This document shows, in pieces, positions 4,319 to 6,607 of a stretch of 6,607 nucleotides of DNA. The notes under the pieces are model-generated. The model saw only the letters and a list, made by a program, of their open reading frames with translations. It was not told where the DNA came from and did not search any database. Source of the DNA: Firmicutes bacterium CAG:170. GTDB taxonomy: Bacteria; Bacillota; Clostridia; Oscillospirales; Oscillospiraceae. Within the stretch, counting starts at the first letter, position 1. Each line of letters starts with the position of its first letter. Location: assembly GCA_000436735.1 (NCBI GenBank), contig FR887207.1:2149-8755 (forward strand), given 5' to 3'. A program made the translations under genes and the position numbers.

Positions 4319-6607
4319 TTACGCCGCCAGCGCATTGGCATTAACCCTTTCAATCGCCTGCCGGATGCCTGCCCACACGGACAGGTCTGTGAACACCTCA
4401 ACGATGCTGCCGTAGTCTGTGAACGGCGCTTCCTGCAAAACGGACAGATCTTTCATCATGCCGTTATGGACGATATACTCCACAATCTGGTTTACGAAAT
4501 AAATCTGCCGGCTATCGAGGCTGGCATCATTCAGATACTGAGCAAAGGCTTCTTTTGCTGCATTCATATCAAGCCCGACAATTTCCCGCACGAACTCGCC
4601 CAGCGGCTTTTGCCCATACTCGGCCTCATAGTCCTGCTTGGTGCCGACTTCACTCCAAAGAATTTTCTCCAGTGCCTGTACATCTTCCGCGGTCAGGGGG
4701 ACATTGCTTTTGAGCTTGGCAATCACCACATTGTCCATGTGCTGCCGCACATAGAATTCTGCTTTAGCCTTGTAGTTCTTAAGGTCATCATTTTCCAAAT
4801 CTGATTCATTCCAGTCTACAGAGAGAATCTCATCATCAAAATTCGTATCATAGCACACGCTGGTTTGCGGGATATACTTCATAAGGTCTCGCAGATTTTC
4901 CCGGATATGCTCAAATTCGTTGATTCCGGCATTCTCTACATAGTCCGTATGCAGAATTTTGCCGATCAATTCGGCTTGCGCCATGATTTCCGGAATATTT
5001 GCCACAGCTGCAACGGCGGAAACTTTCTTAAACAGGTCGCTGCGGGCTTTACCGTATTTCTTTCCGGCGAGATAGGCAAGCTCAATGCCATATATCAGCG
5101 CATCGAACCGCATCGCCTTAGCATCGTCTTCCTCCGGCGTGATGAGCGGTGCCAGCTCCTGCCCCATGAGCAGGGTGTCCTCATAGGTCAGCGCATTGTA
5201 GTTGTCCGCATTTGAGTAAAGCTCTGCATATTTGAGGTGCTGCCGGACAGCGAAGTTCTCCCTGTTCAGCTCCTGCACCTTGCCTACCATATCCTCTACC
5301 AACGCCTTGCGGAAGGAAATCAAGTCCGTTGCCTGATACGCCAAGTCTTGCAATTTGAACGCAATTTGGGCCTTCAGATGGAAGATCGCTCCTTGTAAGG
5401 CAATCATATTGGCAGTGGGCCGTCCCTTGTTCATGCGAAAGAACTCAAAGTTGCCGCAGAAGTCAAAAATATAGAACTTGTCCTTATCCTTACCGTCCAG
5501 CAGCCTCGGGCACAGACGGGTGCCGCGCCCGATCATCTGCCAGAACTTCGCCTTGCTCATGACCTTCTTGAAAAACACTAGATTCAGCACCTCCGGCACG
5601 TCAATGCCGGTGTCCAGCATATCTACAGAAATGGCAATCTGCGGCAGCTTTTTCGGATCAGAAAACTCATCGATGGCGCTTTGCGCATAGGTCATATAGT
5701 TGTCGATGACTTTGGCGAAACCGGGCAAGTGCGGATATTCCTTGTTGAACACCTCAAGGATTTTCTCGGCGTGGATGTGGTTCTTTGCAAAGATGATCGT
5801 TTTGCCCAGCTTACTGCCGTAGTCGATGGTCAGACCGTGGGTCATCAGCGTGTTCAGTACCTGTCGGATGGTGTCCTCGTTGAAAATCCACTCGTTCAGC
5901 GCCGACGATGCAATACTCTCCGGAAGTTCACCATTCTCGTCCTCAAAAGTGTCCTCGTAAGCCCGCTTGTCCGCGTCGGAAAGTTCATCGTAGACAATGC
6001 CCTGTTCAATGAATTTCAGTTTCGTTTCTACAGACAGGAAATCCACCAGATACCCGTCCTTGACCGCCTGCGCCAGCTCATAGCCATAGGTGGGCACGCC
6101 ATTTTCCAACTCAAAAATCTCATAGGTATTCTTGTCAATTTCGTCTTTCGGCGTGGCTGTCAGCCCCACCAGCGGGGCATCAAAGTAGTTGAAAATATCC
6201 CTGTATTTGTTGTAAACGGAGCGGTGAGCTTCGTCGCAGATGACCAGATCGAAATGCCCGCAGGTGAAGAGTTTGCCCTCCTCGTCCTGTACACTGTCGA
6301 TGACGTTGTACATGGTCTGATAGGTGGAAAATACGCAGTGCGCTGTGTAGTTATCCTTCTCCTCGCAGAGATTGGTAACGGAGAGATCGGGCAGCAGATT
6401 CACAAAGCTGCGCTTGGCCTGCGTTACCAGACTGTTGCGGTCAGCAAGGAAGAGAATATTTTTCACCCAACCATGCTGAAGCAGCACATCGCACAAGGCA
6501 ATGACCGTCCGCGTCTTGCCGGAGCCGGTGGCCATGACCAGCAGCGCCTTGCGCCGGTTGCGTGCAAAGGCATCGCAGGCAGCTTTGATGGCGCCCTCCT
6601 GATAATA
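4319..6607 (-). CDS. hsdR: Type I restriction enzyme R subunit, helicase and C-terminal domains (5' end outside window)
   Basis: This is the motor and nuclease subunit of a type I restriction-modification complex, which translocates and cuts unmodified DNA together with HsdM and HsdS. The reading frame stays open to the right edge, so 762 residues are visible and the N-terminal nuclease domain lies outside. The Met at 6535 is internal (Walker A). Visible motifs, numbered from the edge: YYQ (1-3), the Q-motif; ATGSGKT (26-32), Walker A; DEAH (125-128), Walker B; LTATP (149-153), motif III; SVDMLDTGIDVP (327-338), motif V; QMIGRGTR (357-364), motif VI. The last 150 or so residues (GLDMNAAKEAFAQYLNDASL onward, then NQIVEYI and TDLSVWAGIRQAIE) fit the EcoEI-type R C-terminal domain. 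A HAD hydrolase follows 23 bases downstream. No frameshift or stop is seen. A related SF2 helicase is less likely given the C-terminus. Confidence 0.92.
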   Translation of the reverse strand, partial: YYQEGAIKAACDAFARNRRKALLVMATGSGKTRTVIALCDVLLQHGWVKNILFLADRNSLVTQAKRSFVNLLPDLSVTNLCEEKDNYTAHCVFSTYQTMYNVIDSVQDEEGKLFTCGHFDLVICDEAHRSVYNKYRDIFNYFDAPLVGLTATPKDEIDKNTYEIFELENGVPTYGYELAQAVKDGYLVDFLSVETKLKFIEQGIVYDELSDADKRAYEDTFEDENGELPESIASSALNEWIFNEDTIRQVLNTLMTHGLTIDYGSKLGKTIIFAKNHIHAEKILEVFNKEYPHLPGFAKVIDNYMTYAQSAIDEFSDPKKLPQIAISVDMLDTGIDVPEVLNLVFFKKVMSKAKFWQMIGRGTRLCPRLLDGKDKDKFYIFDFCGNFEFFRMNKGRPTANMIALQGAIFHLKAQIAFKLQDLAYQATDLISFRKALVEDMVGKVQELNRENFAVRQHLKYAELYSNADNYNALTYEDTLLMGQELAPLITPEEDDAKAMRFDALIYGIELAYLAGKKYGKARSDLFKKVSAVAAVANIPEIMAQAELIGKILHTDYVENAGINEFEHIRENLRDLMKYIPQTSVCYDTNFDDEILSVDWNESDLENDDLKNYKAKAEFYVRQHMDNVVIAKLKSNVPLTAEDVQALEKILWSEVGTKQDYEAEYGQKPLGEFVREIVGLDMNAAKEAFAQYLNDASLDSRQIYFVNQIVEYIVHNGMMKDLSVLQEAPFTDYGSIVEVFTDLSVWAGIRQAIERVNANALAA

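Noticed and set aside
4319..6535. Treating the Met at 6535 as the start of hsdR
   Set aside because: That Met immediately precedes the Walker A motif, and the frame continues open with a Q-motif-like YYQ to the window edge, so the true start is outside.
1..6607. CRISPR arrays, tRNA or rRNA genes, transposase or integrase genes
   Set aside because: I saw no regularly spaced repeats, no tRNA or rRNA signature and no recombinase reading frame on either strand.

Overview
The window looks like a chromosomal segment of a GC-rich, spore-forming gut-type Firmicute (Clostridia, probably Oscillospiraceae/Ruminococcaceae-like). The evidence is strong AGGAGG-type Shine-Dalgarno sequences, a 5' end of spoVT that matches the Bacillus sporulation regulator over 33 codons, and a DUF2284 protein typical of anaerobes. 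Species cannot be named from sequence alone.

Left part (1-3157), GC-rich host backbone (for example 43 of 60 bases are G/C at 1981-2040). A half-size ABC exporter runs leftwards off the window edge (1-1543, minus). Divergent from it, across an 86-base gap with a good promoter for the rightward gene, is a short S4-less RluA-type RNA pseudouridine synthase (1630-2274, plus). It meets tail-to-tail, with a 37-base overlap, a Cys-rich DUF2284 metal-binding protein (minus). The DUF2284 gene appears to start at an ATC codon at 2798, behind a perfect AGGAGG and a near-consensus promoter. A 260-base divergent gap with two hairpins separates it from spoVT (3059, plus).

Junction (about 3155-3160). SpoVT is intact for only its first 33 residues and then switches abruptly to unrelated sequence, ending at 3235. 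Base composition drops (20 of 60 G/C at 4201-4260) and the genes run the other way. I read this as the end of a horizontally acquired island inserted in spoVT.

Right part (3158-6607), island cargo on the minus strand: the helicase and C-terminal part of a type I restriction enzyme R subunit (hsdR, 4319 to the edge), followed 23 bases later by a HAD-superfamily hydrolase (3387-4295) with its own perfect ribosome binding site. The pair is probably the 3' end of a type I restriction-modification operon whose hsdM/hsdS genes would lie to the right. A perfect 16-bp hairpin at 3302-3336 sits between the convergent HAD gene and the spoVT remnant. The points most worth pursuing are the interrupted sporulation gene, the HAD phosphatase tied to the restriction operon, and the ATC start.
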